The position numbers were made by a program, and so were the translations under genes. Source: Maribacter cobaltidurans (GTDB taxonomy: Bacteria > Bacteroidota > Bacteroidia > Flavobacteriales > Flavobacteriaceae). From it: a stretch of DNA of 64,000 nt. The stretch covers positions 305,001 to 369,000 of the forward strand of contig NZ_CP022957.1 in the NCBI RefSeq assembly GCF_002269385.1. Direction: 5' to 3'. Of this stretch, positions 1 to 10,509 are shown piece by piece (positions within the stretch are counted from its first letter, which is position 1; every line of letters starts with the position of its first letter). The notes below the pieces were generated by a model. The model saw nothing but the letters and a program-made list of their open reading frames with translations, did not search any database and was not told the origin of the DNA.

Positions 1-34
1 AGTGTAGCGCTCTAACCAGCTGAGCTATGGGACT
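1..34 (-). tRNA. tRNA-Ile (5' part, cut by window edge)
   Basis: The reverse complement reads as the 5' acceptor strand, the D-arm (GCTC, AGCTGGTTA, GAGC) and the 5' half of the anticodon stem, ending at U33 exactly where the window begins. The anticodon is not visible. Isoleucine (GAT) is inferred from the stem sequence and from the position directly downstream of 16S rRNA, where Bacteroidetes rRNA operons normally carry tRNA-Ile then tRNA-Ala. Confidence 0.85.
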
Positions 35-188
35 GTCCCTACTTCAACGCCCATGGGGCGCGTCCGTATTTGTTATATATCATGATTGCGGAGAACCTCG
101 TAAAGAAAAACAAAAACATAAATCGAAAAAACGGGACCGAAGGACTTTCGAAAGCCGTCGGGGACTATCCCTTAAAGGGACAATCTCT

Positions 189-1715
<1,527 letters not shown>

Positions 1716-1926
1716 TGTTCTTTATATACTCGTCCCAACGACTCCCGAAATTGTTCCCCGGCCCCGATTCTCTCGATCTAATTCTTTATGTTTCTCTACC
1801 ACCACATTCCCTATTTCGGAATGCGGCTCTCTCCACAATATTTCAATGAACTCCAATCCGGAAATCCCCACAAGGCCTCCGCCCCGTTTCCCTTTCCTTC
1901 ACCCTAGGTATTCCCCTAAGCGGGTG

Positions 1927-1956
1927 CAAATATACAACTGTTTTTTAACCTGACAA
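1927..1956 (-). promoter_or_regulatory. rRNA operon promoter, proximal
   Basis: On the minus strand a TTG (1956-1954) is followed after 19 bases by TATATTTG (1934-1927). This matches the Bacteroidetes housekeeping sigma pattern (-33 TTG, -7 TAnnTTTG). A GC-rich CACCCGC follows where transcription would start, about 210 bases before the 16S 5' end. Confidence 0.8.
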
Positions 1957-2077
1957 CTTTTAAAAAAGAAAAAAATAATTTTTTTTCAAACTGTCAGAAA
2001 ACAATAAATAATGAACGTTTGCACTCTTTTTATTACCACTAAACATTTAAGTTATTTCTTATCCGATTAGCGGGCTG

Positions 2078-2107
2078 CAAATGTAAGCCTGTTTTTTAAA
2101 TAACAAA
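2078..2107 (-). promoter_or_regulatory. rRNA operon promoter, distal
   Basis: A second minus-strand promoter has TTTG (2107-2104), an 18-base spacer and TACATTTG (2085-2078), followed by AGCCCGC. Its surroundings resemble the proximal copy (a GTTTTTTAA-like spacer tract and a CCCGC start region), so the two look like a duplicated tandem promoter. Confidence 0.75.
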
Positions 2108-2360
2108 GAAAAATAATCGCCTTTTTTCAACTTTTTTAAAACAAAAAACCCAACATTCTTATAATTAGGACTTTGCAAGTTTTAAAAGAAAAAGGGCATT
2201 GAATTTAATCAAAAAAATGATTCAAAACAATAGAATTAAATAATATTTAAGAGACCCCCTCATTAAATGAACTATATCTTATTAAAGTATCGATTACACC
2301 CAATAGAAGACGTAAATGACATCGTACAATCGAATCAATTCAAAACATATATATAATATA

Positions 2361-2391
2361 TTGTAGAGGTAAATTCAACATATTATCTTTG
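2361..2391 (+). promoter_or_regulatory. thrS operon promoter
   Basis: TTG at 2361-2363, a 20-base spacer and TATCTTTG at 2384-2391 fit the Bacteroidetes promoter consensus. The ATG of thrS lies 25 bases downstream, so the leader would be short. Confidence 0.75.
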
Positions 2392-2415
2392 CCCCCTGTT
2401 TTATAAAACCAAACT

Positions 2416-4362
2416 ATGATAGAGATAACCTTACCGGACGGCTCAATTAAAGAATTTGAGAAAGGCATCACGCCCGTCGATGTAGCCAAAAGCATAAGTG
2501 AAGGGCTTGCCAGAAATGTTATTTCTGCCAAGTTCAATGACACTATTGTTGAGAGCACCACACCGTTGACCGAAAACGGATCTCTTATCCTTTACACATG
2601 GAATGACAAAGAAGGTAAAAAAGCCTTTTGGCATTCCACCTCACATATTGTAGCACAAGCGTTGGAAGAGCTTTATCCTGGGGTAAAACTAACCATAGGC
2701 CCGGCTATCGATAATGGGTTCTATTATGATGTTGATTTGCCAGATGGCACTATTTCTGAAAAAGACTTTGCTAAAATCGAACAAAAGGCATTAGAAATTG
2801 CCAGAGGCAAACATGATTATAAAATGCGGGAGGTGTCAAAATCCGATGCATTGCAGTTTTACAAAAATCAAGGGAACGAATATAAGGTTGAGCTCATTGA
2901 GAACTTAGAAGACGGCACTATCACCTTTTGTGACCATGACACTTTCACAGATCTATGTCGTGGAGGGCACATCCCGAATACGGGAATAGTCAAGGCCATT
3001 AAAATATTAAGTGTTGCGGGAGCTTATTGGAGGGGAGACGAAAACAAACCCCAACTTACAAGAGTTTATGGAATATCCTTTCCCAAGCAAAAGGAACTAA
3101 CTGAATATCTTGCCCTTTTAGAAGAGGCCAAGAAGAGAGACCACAGAAAACTGGGAAAAGAATTGGAACTTTTTACATTTTCCCAAAAAGTAGGACAGGG
3201 ATTGCCACTGTGGTTACCAAAAGGTGCGGCACTGAGGGAACGATTGGAGCAATTTTTGAAAAAGGCTCAAAAGAAAGCAGGTTATGAAATGGTAGTAACC
3301 CCACATATTGGCCAAAAAGAACTTTATGTAACTTCTGGCCATTATGCAAAATATGGTGAGGATAGCTTTCAACCCATACATACGCCCAAAGAGGACGAAG
3401 AGTTTCTTTTAAAACCTATGAACTGCCCCCATCATTGTGAAATTTATAATACTAGACCTTTTAGTTATAAAGAATTACCTAAGAGGTATGCAGAATTCGG
3501 AACAGTATATAGATACGAACAAAGTGGTGAGCTCCATGGTCTTACTAGGGTTAGGGGATTTACTCAAGATGATGCACACATTTTCTGTACTCCAGATCAA
3601 TTGGACCAAGAGTTTAAGGATGTTATTGACCTATCCTTATATGTTTTAGGCTCTTTAGGCTTTGAGGATTTTACAGCCCAAGTATCCGTTCGGGATTTGG
3701 ATACTCCTGAAAAATATATAGGTTCCGTAGAAAATTGGGAAAAAGCAGAGCAAGCCATAATCAATGCGGCTAAAGAAAAGGGGTTGGATTTCGTCATAGA
3801 AAGTGGTGAAGCAGCGTTTTATGGTCCAAAATTGGATTTTATGGTCAAAGATGCCTTGGGAAGACAATGGCAATTGGGCACGATTCAGGTCGATTACAAT
3901 TTACCGGAACGATTTGAGCTTACTTATAAAGGAAGCGACAACGAGTTACATAGACCAGTAATGATTCACAGAGCTCCATTCGGGAGTATGGAGCGTTTTA
4001 TCGCGCTTTTACTGGAACATACTGGTGGTAATTTCCCTTTATGGCTAATTCCAGATCAGGCCATTGTATTACCTGTTAGTGAGAAACATGAAAAATATGC
4101 CGAAAAAGTTTTAAAATCGCTAGAAAATAACGAAATTCGCGCCCTTGTTGACAACAGAAACGAAACTGTTGGCAAAAAAATACGTGAGGCGGAAATGAAT
4201 AAAATTCCATTTATGCTGATCGTAGGGGAAAATGATGAAAGCTCCAATACCATTTCCGTAAGAAGGCACGGAGGTGAAGATTTAGGGGCAATCACCATAG
4301 AAGAGTTTTCAGACTTGGTATCTACAGAAATAAATAGTACCTTAAAGTCGTTCAAAGATTAA
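2416..4362 (+). CDS. thrS: threonine--tRNA ligase
   Basis: The 648-residue cytoplasmic class II aminoacyl-tRNA synthetase charges tRNA-Thr with threonine using ATP. An N-terminal TGS domain (about residues 1-60) and the editing domain come first, then the catalytic core and the anticodon-binding domain. The three zinc ligands of the active site are visible: Cys337 in MNCPHH, His388 in DDAHIF and His518 in MIHRAPFG, spaced as in the E. coli enzyme. Length is normal for the family. A good promoter sits just upstream, and infC begins 23 bases after the stop, giving the common thrS-infC-rpmI-rplT order. No sign of damage. Confidence 0.98.
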   Translation: MIEITLPDGSIKEFEKGITPVDVAKSISEGLARNVISAKFNDTIVESTTPLTENGSLILYTWNDKEGKKAFWHSTSHIVAQALEELYPGVKLTIGPAIDNGFYYDVDLPDGTISEKDFAKIEQKALEIARGKHDYKMREVSKSDALQFYKNQGNEYKVELIENLEDGTITFCDHDTFTDLCRGGHIPNTGIVKAIKILSVAGAYWRGDENKPQLTRVYGISFPKQKELTEYLALLEEAKKRDHRKLGKELELFTFSQKVGQGLPLWLPKGAALRERLEQFLKKAQKKAGYEMVVTPHIGQKELYVTSGHYAKYGEDSFQPIHTPKEDEEFLLKPMNCPHHCEIYNTRPFSYKELPKRYAEFGTVYRYEQSGELHGLTRVRGFTQDDAHIFCTPDQLDQEFKDVIDLSLYVLGSLGFEDFTAQVSVRDLDTPEKYIGSVENWEKAEQAIINAAKEKGLDFVIESGEAAFYGPKLDFMVKDALGRQWQLGTIQVDYNLPERFELTYKGSDNELHRPVMIHRAPFGSMERFIALLLEHTGGNFPLWLIPDQAIVLPVSEKHEKYAEKVLKSLENNEIRALVDNRNETVGKKIREAEMNKIPFMLIVGENDESSNTISVRRHGGEDLGAITIEEFSDLVSTEINSTLKSFKD

Positions 4363-4385
4363 AGTTTAATTAAAAATAATAAGTC

Positions 4386-4940
4386 ATAGCAATACGTAAA
4401 AGATTCAGGCCTCAACCTAGAAGGGAAAATAAAAACCCTCATAATATTAATGAAAAAATTCTTGCTCCAGAAGTAAGATTAGTTGGTGATAATGTTGAAG
4501 TTGGAGTATATCCGATTCGAAAAGCTTTGGATTTATCCAAAGAACTGGAATTGGATTTAGTCGAAATTTCACCTAAGGCGGATCCTCCTGTTTGTAAAAT
4601 TATAGATTACAAAAAGTTTTTGTACGAACAGAAGAAAAGGGAGAAGGCCATGAAGGCCAAAGCTTCCAAAGTTGTTGTGAAGGAAATTAGATTTGGGCCA
4701 AATACGGATGATCACGATTATGAATTTAAAAAGAAACATGCTGAAAAGTTCCTTAAGGATGGGGCTAAATTAAAGGCATACGTTTTCTTTAAGGGAAGGT
4801 CCATAGTATACAAAGATCAGGGTGAAATATTGTTGTTAAAATTGGCTTCTGAATTGGAGGAACTTGGAAAGGTGGAACAGATGCCGAGATTGGAAGGTAA
4901 AAGAATGACGATGTTCATAGCCCCAAAAACAAAAAAATAA
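4386..4940 (+). CDS. infC: translation initiation factor IF-3, ATA start
   Basis: IF-3 binds the 30S subunit and checks start-codon and initiator-tRNA pairing. The protein is recognisable from residue 1 ([13 protein letters not shown]) through [31 protein letters not shown] and the C-terminal domain ending in FIAPKTKK, giving 184 residues, a normal IF-3 length. There is no ATG, GTG or TTG before Leu48. An in-frame TAA lies at 4380-4382, leaving ATA at 4386 as the best start (ATA at 4392 is the alternative). A rare AUU-type start codon is the known basis of infC autoregulation: IF-3 itself discriminates against it. A start at the TTG at 4527 would delete most of the N-terminal domain and is not credible. 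Confidence 0.92.
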   Translation: MAIRKRFRPQPRRENKNPHNINEKILAPEVRLVGDNVEVGVYPIRKALDLSKELELDLVEISPKADPPVCKIIDYKKFLYEQKKREKAMKAKASKVVVKEIRFGPNTDDHDYEFKKKHAEKFLKDGAKLKAYVFFKGRSIVYKDQGEILLLKLASELEELGKVEQMPRLEGKRMTMFIAPKTKK

Positions 4941-4983
4941 CGTTTCGGATTTCTAAAAAAGTCGAAGCTTTATAAATAAAACT

Positions 4984-5014
4984 AAACGCTATTAGTGATT
5001 AACTGATAGCGTTT
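4984..5014 (+). promoter_or_regulatory. hairpin in the infC-rpmI spacer
   Basis: AAACGCTAT (4984-4992) and ATAGCGTTT (5006-5014) form a 9-bp stem with a 13-base loop. There is no T-run after it, so it is not an obvious terminator. Position between infC and rpmI suggests a leader structure, perhaps for ribosomal-protein feedback as with L20 in other bacteria; that role is inference. Confidence 0.4.
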
Positions 5015-5100
5015 GGCTTGGAAAGAGACCCTAAAGCAACCTTCTGGGTCCAAAATATAGAAGGTAGCGAGTGAGATTTAAACAAAAAAAATAGGAGAAA

Positions 5101-5298
5101 ATGCCTAAACAAAAAACAAAATCCAGTGCTAAGAAGCGATTTAAGCTTACAGGTACGGGTAAAATCAAAAGAAAGCACGCTTTTAAGAGCCACATTCTTA
5201 CGAAGAAGTCTAAAAAGCGTAAGCTTGCTTTAACTCATGATACATTGGTACACCCACATGACGTTAACAGCATTAAGGAACAATTACGTTTAAAGTAA
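5101..5298 (+). CDS. rpmI: 50S ribosomal protein L35 (bL35)
   Basis: This 65-residue, very basic protein starts [20 protein letters not shown] and contains [13 protein letters not shown], the usual L35 signature. It is a late-assembling component of the large subunit. GGAG sits a few bases before the ATG, unusual in this AT-rich, often Shine-Dalgarno-poor phylum. It lies between infC and rplT, the conserved arrangement, with a 95-base spacer to rplT. Confidence 0.97.
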   Translation: MPKQKTKSSAKKRFKLTGTGKIKRKHAFKSHILTKKSKKRKLALTHDTLVHPHDVNSIKEQLRLK

Positions 5299-5393
5299 AA
5301 GTTCAAAGGTAAAATTATTAACCATGGAGTTAGGCCAACAAAAGTTCCTTTAAAAATTGGAAAGGGCGCCTACTACAAAAAACAAGAAAAGAA

Positions 5394-5738
5394 ATGCCAA
5401 GATCAGTAAACGCAGTAGCTTCCAGAGCCAGAAGGAAAAAGGTAATGAAGCAAGCAAAAGGTTACTTCGGAAGACGTAAAAATGTTTGGACAGTAGCCAA
5501 AAATGCGGTCGAAAAAGCAATGTTATATGCTTATAGAGATCGTAGAAACAAAAAAAGAACGTTCCGCTCTTTATGGATCACCAGAATTAACGCCGGTGCA
5601 AGACAACATGGAATGTCCTATTCTCAATTTATGGGTAAAGTAAAAGCTAATGGTATTGAACTTAACAGAAAAGTTCTTGCCGATTTAGCGATGAATCACC
5701 CAGAAGCTTTTAAAGCAATCGTAGAGCAGGTAAAATAA
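5394..5738 (+). CDS. rplT: 50S ribosomal protein L20 (bL20)
   Basis: This 114-residue basic protein carries the typical L20 start ([19 protein letters not shown]), the segment [11 protein letters not shown] and the C-terminal globular part ([16 protein letters not shown]). L20 binds 23S rRNA early in assembly and in several bacteria represses its own operon. It is the last gene of the thrS-infC-rpmI-rplT unit and is followed by a strong terminator. Confidence 0.98.
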   Translation: MPRSVNAVASRARRKKVMKQAKGYFGRRKNVWTVAKNAVEKAMLYAYRDRRNKKRTFRSLWITRINAGARQHGMSYSQFMGKVKANGIELNRKVLADLAMNHPEAFKAIVEQVK

Positions 5739-5760
5739 ATTAAAAACGAATCTCACTTAT

Positions 5761-5790
5761 AAAAATCCGACTTAAAAAGTCGGATTTTTT
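5761..5790 (+). terminator. intrinsic terminator after rplT
   Basis: A 13-bp A-T-flanked stem (AAAAATCCGACTT at 5761-5773 pairing with 5777-5789) with a three-base loop ends in a run of T. It can also serve the convergent EF-hand gene on the minus strand. Confidence 0.9.
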
Positions 5791-5798
5791 ATTTTACC

Positions 5799-6068
5799 TT
5801 ATTTCTTAATTTTTGCGATGGCCGCCTTAAACTCTTCCCAATCTATTAACTCATCTCCGTTTTTATCGTAGCCTTCAACAAGCTTAGTAGAAACTATTCC
5901 CCTTAGAAACCCATTAATTTCAGCATCCTTAAGGAGTTTTACAATTTCCTTTTTACTCAATTTTCGATCGCTGTCCTCATCAAAAAACTCAAAAGCCTTC
6001 TGTGGTGTGTCAAAATGATTCGTTATCAGGATTTGAATTTTGTTTAAAATAGATTCCTCCGTAGTCAT
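5799..6068 (-). CDS. small EF-hand calcium-binding protein
   Basis: This 89-residue protein has no signal peptide. Two EF-hand loops are readable: DEDSDRKLSKKE (about residues 30-41) and DKNGDELIDWEE (about 68-79), each with acidic residues at loop positions 1, 3, 5 and 12. It is therefore expected to bind calcium, probably in the cytoplasm as a buffer or sensor. The partner is unknown. It lies 31 bases from the YjbQ-like gene on the same strand and may share its transcript. Confidence 0.8.
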   Translation of the reverse strand: MTTEESILNKIQILITNHFDTPQKAFEFFDEDSDRKLSKKEIVKLLKDAEINGFLRGIVSTKLVEGYDKNGDELIDWEEFKAAIAKIKK

Positions 6069-6099
6069 TACTTAATTTTAAAATTAAAATAGAGCTCTA

Positions 6100-6522
6100 T
6101 CAATTACCAAATAAGGTAACCACCAAGTTTCTGCCAGATGCATGATTTCTGTGTTCACAAAGATAAACTCCCTGCCAAATACCAAGGTTAAGCTTACCTC
6201 TTGTAATAGGTATCTGTACCGATGATCCCATTAAGGATGACTTGATGTGCGCCGGCATATCATCAGGACCTTCATAATTGTGAATATAATAGGGAGCATT
6301 TTCTGGAACCATAATATTCATATGGCTTTCAAAATCCCTTCTTACCGTAGGATCCGCATTCTCATTAATGGTAAGGCTTGCCGATGTATGCTTGATAAAG
6401 ACCTGACATATACCTTTCTCCAAACCCCGAATTTCGGGACAATTATTAACGATTACATCCGTAATTAAATGAAACCCCCTAGAAAATGCAGGAAGTGTAA
6501 ACTCCTTTTGAAACCAATCCAT
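6100..6522 (-). CDS. YjbQ / UPF0047 family protein
   Basis: The 140-residue protein matches the YjbQ family (secondary thiamine-phosphate synthase-like): the IKHTSASLTINENADPTVRRD segment, HMNIMVPE, and the C-terminal GKLNLGIWQGVYLCEHR are diagnostic. Some members can replace ThiE weakly in thiamine synthesis, but the normal cellular role is not settled. Length is typical, the start ATG is clear, and the gene is divergent from the HAD phosphatase. Confidence 0.9.
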   Translation of the reverse strand: MDWFQKEFTLPAFSRGFHLITDVIVNNCPEIRGLEKGICQVFIKHTSASLTINENADPTVRRDFESHMNIMVPENAPYYIHNYEGPDDMPAHIKSSLMGSSVQIPITRGKLNLGIWQGVYLCEHRNHASGRNLVVTLFGN

Positions 6523-6586
6523 ACTACCTCTTAATTAAATAAAGGTAAAACTTTAGACTTTACTTACTTTATTTATCTAGTTGAAA

Positions 6587-6594
6587 TATCTTTG
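6587..6594 (+). promoter_or_regulatory. promoter -7 element for the HAD phosphatase gene
   Basis: TATCTTTG at 6587-6594 fits TAnnTTTG and lies 17 bases before the ATG at 6612. The -33 element is weak (a TTT tract near 6568). Confidence 0.5.
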
Positions 6595-6611
6595 CGGCTT
6601 ACTTATAACAC

Positions 6612-7409
6612 ATGGATTTATCGAAAATTAAAATGGTTGTGACCGATATGGATGGAACCCTCTTGAACTCCAAACACGAGGTAAGCGATTATTTTTTTGA
6701 GCTATTTGAAGGAATGAAATCAAAGGGTATTCTATTTGTCGCTGCAAGCGGCAGACAATATAATAGCATCATTGATAAATTGGATTCCATAAAAGATGAT
6801 ATCATAGTCATTGCAGAGAATGGTGGCTTTGTCAAGCAAAAAGATTTAGAAATATTATCTACCCCTTTAGATAAGCAATTTGTATCAGAAGTTTTAAATA
6901 CCATAAAGGAAGTGCCTAATACGCATCCTGTTTTATGCGGCAAACACAAAGCTTCTATTTCCGGTGAATCCGATGCATTTGTTGAAAAACTCAAAGAGTA
7001 CTACACAGAATTTGAAGTTCTCGAAGAACTAAAGGTTACGGATCGGGAAGTTATTAAGATTGCCATCTATCATTTTGACAGTTCCGAAGAACACATTTAC
7101 CCCCATGTAAAACGCTTTGAGGACCGACTTAAAGTTAAGATTTCAGGTGAAAATTGGGTCGACATCTCAAGCCCCAACGCCCACAAGGGTTACGCCCTAG
7201 AAAATATCATGGAACGCTATCAAATAAAATCCGACGAGATTATGGTTTTTGGTGACTATAATAACGATCTTGAGATGTTAGCCCTTTCAGATTATAGCTT
7301 CGCCATGGAAAATGCACACCCAAACGTTAAAAAAGCTTCCAAATACGGTACTTTGAGCAATGATGAAATGGGAGTGGAACACCAATTGGAAAAGTTGGTT
7401 TCCCAATAG
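6612..7409 (+). CDS. Cof-type HAD-IIB hydrolase
   Basis: This 265-residue soluble protein of the haloacid dehalogenase superfamily has the nucleophile motif VTDMDGTLL near residue 12, a type IIB cap, and the motif IV metal site VFGDYNNDLEML near residue 217. Such enzymes are Mg-dependent phosphatases acting on sugar phosphates, flavin or pyridoxal phosphate and similar metabolites. The substrate cannot be read from sequence. Length fits the Cof family. It is a single-gene unit between divergent yjbQ and a convergent secreted-protein gene only 4 bases away. Confidence 0.9.
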   Translation: MDLSKIKMVVTDMDGTLLNSKHEVSDYFFELFEGMKSKGILFVAASGRQYNSIIDKLDSIKDDIIVIAENGGFVKQKDLEILSTPLDKQFVSEVLNTIKEVPNTHPVLCGKHKASISGESDAFVEKLKEYYTEFEVLEELKVTDREVIKIAIYHFDSSEEHIYPHVKRFEDRLKVKISGENWVDISSPNAHKGYALENIMERYQIKSDEIMVFGDYNNDLEMLALSDYSFAMENAHPNVKKASKYGTLSNDEMGVEHQLEKLVSQ

Positions 7410-7413
7410 TTAG

Positions 7414-8676
7414 TTATGTTTTCTGCTTATTCTTCCTCGCAGCTGGAAAAAGAACATTGTTTAAAATCAAGCGATATCCAGGTGAGGTAGGGTGCAATTC
7501 CAATTCTGTTTTTGGGTCCCCTACCCTGTGCTGATAATCCTCTGGGTCGTGCCCACCGTAAAATGTAAAAAAACCTTTTCCCTTGACCCCATGAATATAA
7601 CGAGCCTCACCGTTAAGTTTGTTCTCCCCAAGTATTAATACTGTTGGCTTTATTTCAGAACGTTTAAAAGCCGTTGTTTGACCCATAAAACCTTTTACCA
7701 GAGATGTGTGGTTTTGACATAACATGGTAGGTACTGCATCCCATTTGGCGGAAAAATCCATTAGAGAAAAATAATCGGATTCCTTAGGAACATTACCCCT
7801 TTTTGAAGTCATATCAATTGAGGAAAATTCATACTTGACGGGACTCCGCTCCAGCGTGAAGTCAGTAAAAGCAAAAGTTTTACCAAAATCCAAACTTGCC
7901 TGATAATTAGGGTCCGATGGGTCACCGTCGAACATAGGTTCACAAATGTCAACTCCTTCCGCAGCAAGGGCTATATCAAAACTATCCGTGGCAGAGCACA
8001 TGGCAAACATAAAACCTCCTCCTATTACGTAGTTCCTAATCTTAAGGGATACGGCGAGTTTCTCTTCGGATACTTTGTCATATCCCAATTTCTTGGCCAG
8101 TTTCTCCGCATCCTGCTTTCCTTCAATATACCAAGGTGTAGCCCTATAGGCACCATAAAACTTGCCAAATTGACCTGTAAAATCCTCGTGGTGCAAATGA
8201 AGCCAATCATACAGGGCCAATTTGTCGTCCAAAACTTCTTCATCATAAATAGTTACATAAGGAATTTCGGCATAAGTCAACGCCATGGTTACCGCATCAT
8301 CCCAAGGCTGATTTCCTTTTGGCGAATAGACCGCTATTTTTGGGGCCTTTTCCAAGATTACCGCATCTTGATTTTTAGAAGGGCTACTAATTTCATCCAG
8401 TATCGAATTCGCTTGATTGTCCGATAGTATTTCAAAGGAAACGCCTCTAATCTGACACTCTTTTCTTATAACCTCCCCGTCCGGAAGTAGAAAGGAACCT
8501 CCCCTATAGTTGAGAAGCCATTGTACTTTTTGTTGCTTTGACAAAACCCAATAGGTAATACCATATGCCTTTAAATGATTTTTTTGAGTATCCGCATCCA
8601 TGGGTATTAATATGGAAGAGGCATGCCCAAAATTTGACAACAAACACACTGCAAATAAAAAAAGTATCCTATTCAT
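7414..8676 (-). CDS. secreted conserved protein, usually labelled 'asparagine synthetase B'
   Basis: This 420-residue protein has a clear signal peptide (residues 1-19, ending FGHA). I recognise it as a family widespread in Flavobacteriia that automatic annotation calls asparagine synthetase B. The sequence does not support that: there is no N-terminal Cys nucleophile for a class II glutaminase and no SGGxDS ATP-pyrophosphatase loop, and a secreted location does not fit. Conserved-looking parts include HLKAYGITYWVL, NYRGGSFLLP and GKGFFTFYGGHDPEDY. A class I amidotransferase-like fold is possible. The function is unknown. Confidence 0.8.
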   Translation of the reverse strand: MNRILFLFAVCLLSNFGHASSILIPMDADTQKNHLKAYGITYWVLSKQQKVQWLLNYRGGSFLLPDGEVIRKECQIRGVSFEILSDNQANSILDEISSPSKNQDAVILEKAPKIAVYSPKGNQPWDDAVTMALTYAEIPYVTIYDEEVLDDKLALYDWLHLHHEDFTGQFGKFYGAYRATPWYIEGKQDAEKLAKKLGYDKVSEEKLAVSLKIRNYVIGGGFMFAMCSATDSFDIALAAEGVDICEPMFDGDPSDPNYQASLDFGKTFAFTDFTLERSPVKYEFSSIDMTSKRGNVPKESDYFSLMDFSAKWDAVPTMLCQNHTSLVKGFMGQTTAFKRSEIKPTVLILGENKLNGEARYIHGVKGKGFFTFYGGHDPEDYQHRVGDPKTELELHPTSPGYRLILNNVLFPAARKNKQKT

Positions 8677-8713
8677 ACCATATTTTTCAATTGGCCTTCT
8701 CTCAAAAGTAAAC

Positions 8714-8746
8714 GAAAAAAAACGCTCCTGTATTTTAAGGAGCGTT
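8714..8746 (-). terminator. intrinsic terminator after dnaB
   Basis: A 9-bp stem, AACGCTCCT (8721-8729) with AGGAGCGTT (8738-8746), is followed on the minus strand by a seven-base U-run (8720-8714). It ends the dnaB transcript. Confidence 0.88.
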
Positions 8747-8795
8747 AAAGATTATTAAAATGAGTTAAAATGTTATCTCTTTAAAGTATTTCCAA

Positions 8796-10343
8796 TTAGA
8801 ATGGCACATCGTCATCATCTGGATCCAATCCTTGGTTCATGGAACTACCAAAAGCATCGTCTGCACTTGGCAGGTTTTTGGTAATAAACGGATTCTCTTC
8901 GTTATCGTTCATCTTGGACTGGAATTCGAAAGGTGAATCAAAATCGTCCAGATTATCGAACTTACCTTGGCTTCCAATAAATTTAAGCCTGATGTTGTCC
9001 AGACCACCATTTCTGTGCTTCGCTACTATAAATTCGGCCTGTCCTTGTGTGGGGGTTCGCTCTTCATCGTCCCATTCTTCAATCTTATAATATTCCGGAC
9101 GATAAATAAAGGAAACAATATCCGCATCCTGCTCAATGGCCCCGGACTCCCTCAAATCTGATAGAATAGGTCTTTTGCTTCCTCCCCTGGTCTCTACCGC
9201 CCTGGAGAGCTGCGATAGTGCGATGACCGGTACATTCAGTTCTTTCGCTAGTGCTTTTAAGTTTCGGGAAATCGTTGATATTTCCTGCTCTCTGTTTCCC
9301 CCTTTTTGGCTACCGCCTGCCGTCATCAACTGTAGATAATCTATCATGATCATTTTAATGCCATGCTGCGAGGCCAGTCGTCTGGCCTTGGCACGCAAAT
9401 CAAATATGGACAGTGATGGGGTATCATCAATGAACAAAGGAGCTTTTTCCAAGGTTTTGACCTTTACATTCAATTGTTCCCATTCATGTTTTTCCAGTTT
9501 ACCTGTTCTCAATTTTTCAGATGATAATCCTGTTTCCGAAGAAATCAATCGCGTTATCAACTGTACAGAGGACATTTCCAAGGAGAAAAATGCTACGGGA
9601 GTGTTGGAATTTACCGCCATGTTCCTGGCCATGGACAAGGTCAATGCCGTTTTTCCCATACCTGGACGGGCAGCAACGATTATTAAATCACTTGGCTGCC
9701 AACCTGAAGTCAACTTATCCAACTTATCAAATCCTGACGGAATACCACTTAAACCTTCCCTGTTGGCAATTTCCTCTATTTTTTTCTTGGCCTGTATAAC
9801 CAAATTCTGGGCCGTTTCGGCTGACCTTTTTAAATTTCCCTGGGTTACATCATACAATTTGGCCTCCGCATTGTCCAACAAGTCAAAGACATCCGTACTT
9901 TCGTCATACGCATCTTCGATTATCTCGTTTGAAATTTTAATTAGGCTACGCTGAATGTATTTCTGGAGAATGATTCGGGCATGAAACTCGATGTGCGCCG
10001 AAGATGCCACTTTTTGGGTCAATTTTATCAAGTAAAAATCGCCTCCAACGGCCTCCAATTTTCCTGCTTTCTTCAATTGTGAGGAAACGGTTAATAAATC
10101 CACCGGTTGGGATTCCTCAAAGAGGATAAAAATGGCCTCATAAATAAACCTATGGGCATCCTTGTAAAAAACATCCGGGTGAAGGATATCAATGACCTCA
10201 TCGACGCCCTTTTTGTCAATCATCATTGCACCCAACACAACCTCCTCTAAATCAATAGCTTGTGGTGGTATCTTACCTCTTTCGAGGCTAATAATGGTAG
10301 ATTTATCAATCTTGCGACCGACAAAAGGTTTTGTGTTCTCCAT
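8796..10343 (-). CDS. dnaB: replicative DNA helicase DnaB
   Basis: This 515-residue hexameric helicase unwinds DNA at the replication fork. The N-terminal domain (about 25-125), with PPQAIDLEEVVLGAM, is joined by a linker to the RecA-like C-terminal domain. Walker A is ARPGMGKTAL with Lys231, Walker B is IMIDYLQLM, and the arginine-finger region follows as RAVETRGG. No intein interrupts the motifs. The C-terminus is acidic (ends PDDDDVPF). It stands as its own unit with a terminator. Confidence 0.98.
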   Translation of the reverse strand: MENTKPFVGRKIDKSTIISLERGKIPPQAIDLEEVVLGAMMIDKKGVDEVIDILHPDVFYKDAHRFIYEAIFILFEESQPVDLLTVSSQLKKAGKLEAVGGDFYLIKLTQKVASSAHIEFHARIILQKYIQRSLIKISNEIIEDAYDESTDVFDLLDNAEAKLYDVTQGNLKRSAETAQNLVIQAKKKIEEIANREGLSGIPSGFDKLDKLTSGWQPSDLIIVAARPGMGKTALTLSMARNMAVNSNTPVAFFSLEMSSVQLITRLISSETGLSSEKLRTGKLEKHEWEQLNVKVKTLEKAPLFIDDTPSLSIFDLRAKARRLASQHGIKMIMIDYLQLMTAGGSQKGGNREQEISTISRNLKALAKELNVPVIALSQLSRAVETRGGSKRPILSDLRESGAIEQDADIVSFIYRPEYYKIEEWDDEERTPTQGQAEFIVAKHRNGGLDNIRLKFIGSQGKFDNLDDFDSPFEFQSKMNDNEENPFITKNLPSADDAFGSSMNQGLDPDDDDVPF

Positions 10344-10453
10344 GATGCGAAAATATGCAATTAACCTTTAGTTAACTTTAAAAATTCCTGTTTCGATGTT
10401 CACAGGTAACTAACAATTGACTGTTCATAACATACGATTTTTTGTTGATAACA

Positions 10454-10484
10454 TAAAAAAACCGAAGATCAAAATCTTCGGTTT
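10454..10484 (-). terminator. intrinsic terminator after accA
   Basis: AAACCGAAGAT (10459-10469) pairs with ATCTTCGGTTT (10474-10484) around a four-base loop. The minus-strand transcript then runs into a U-tract from 10460 down to 10454. Confidence 0.88.
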
Positions 10485-10509
10485 GTCCGTATGTTACTAA
10501 AATGGTAGT

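Noticed and set aside
9346..9954. 202-codon plus-strand frame
   Set aside because: It is fully antisense to dnaB, whose protein is intact and unmistakable.
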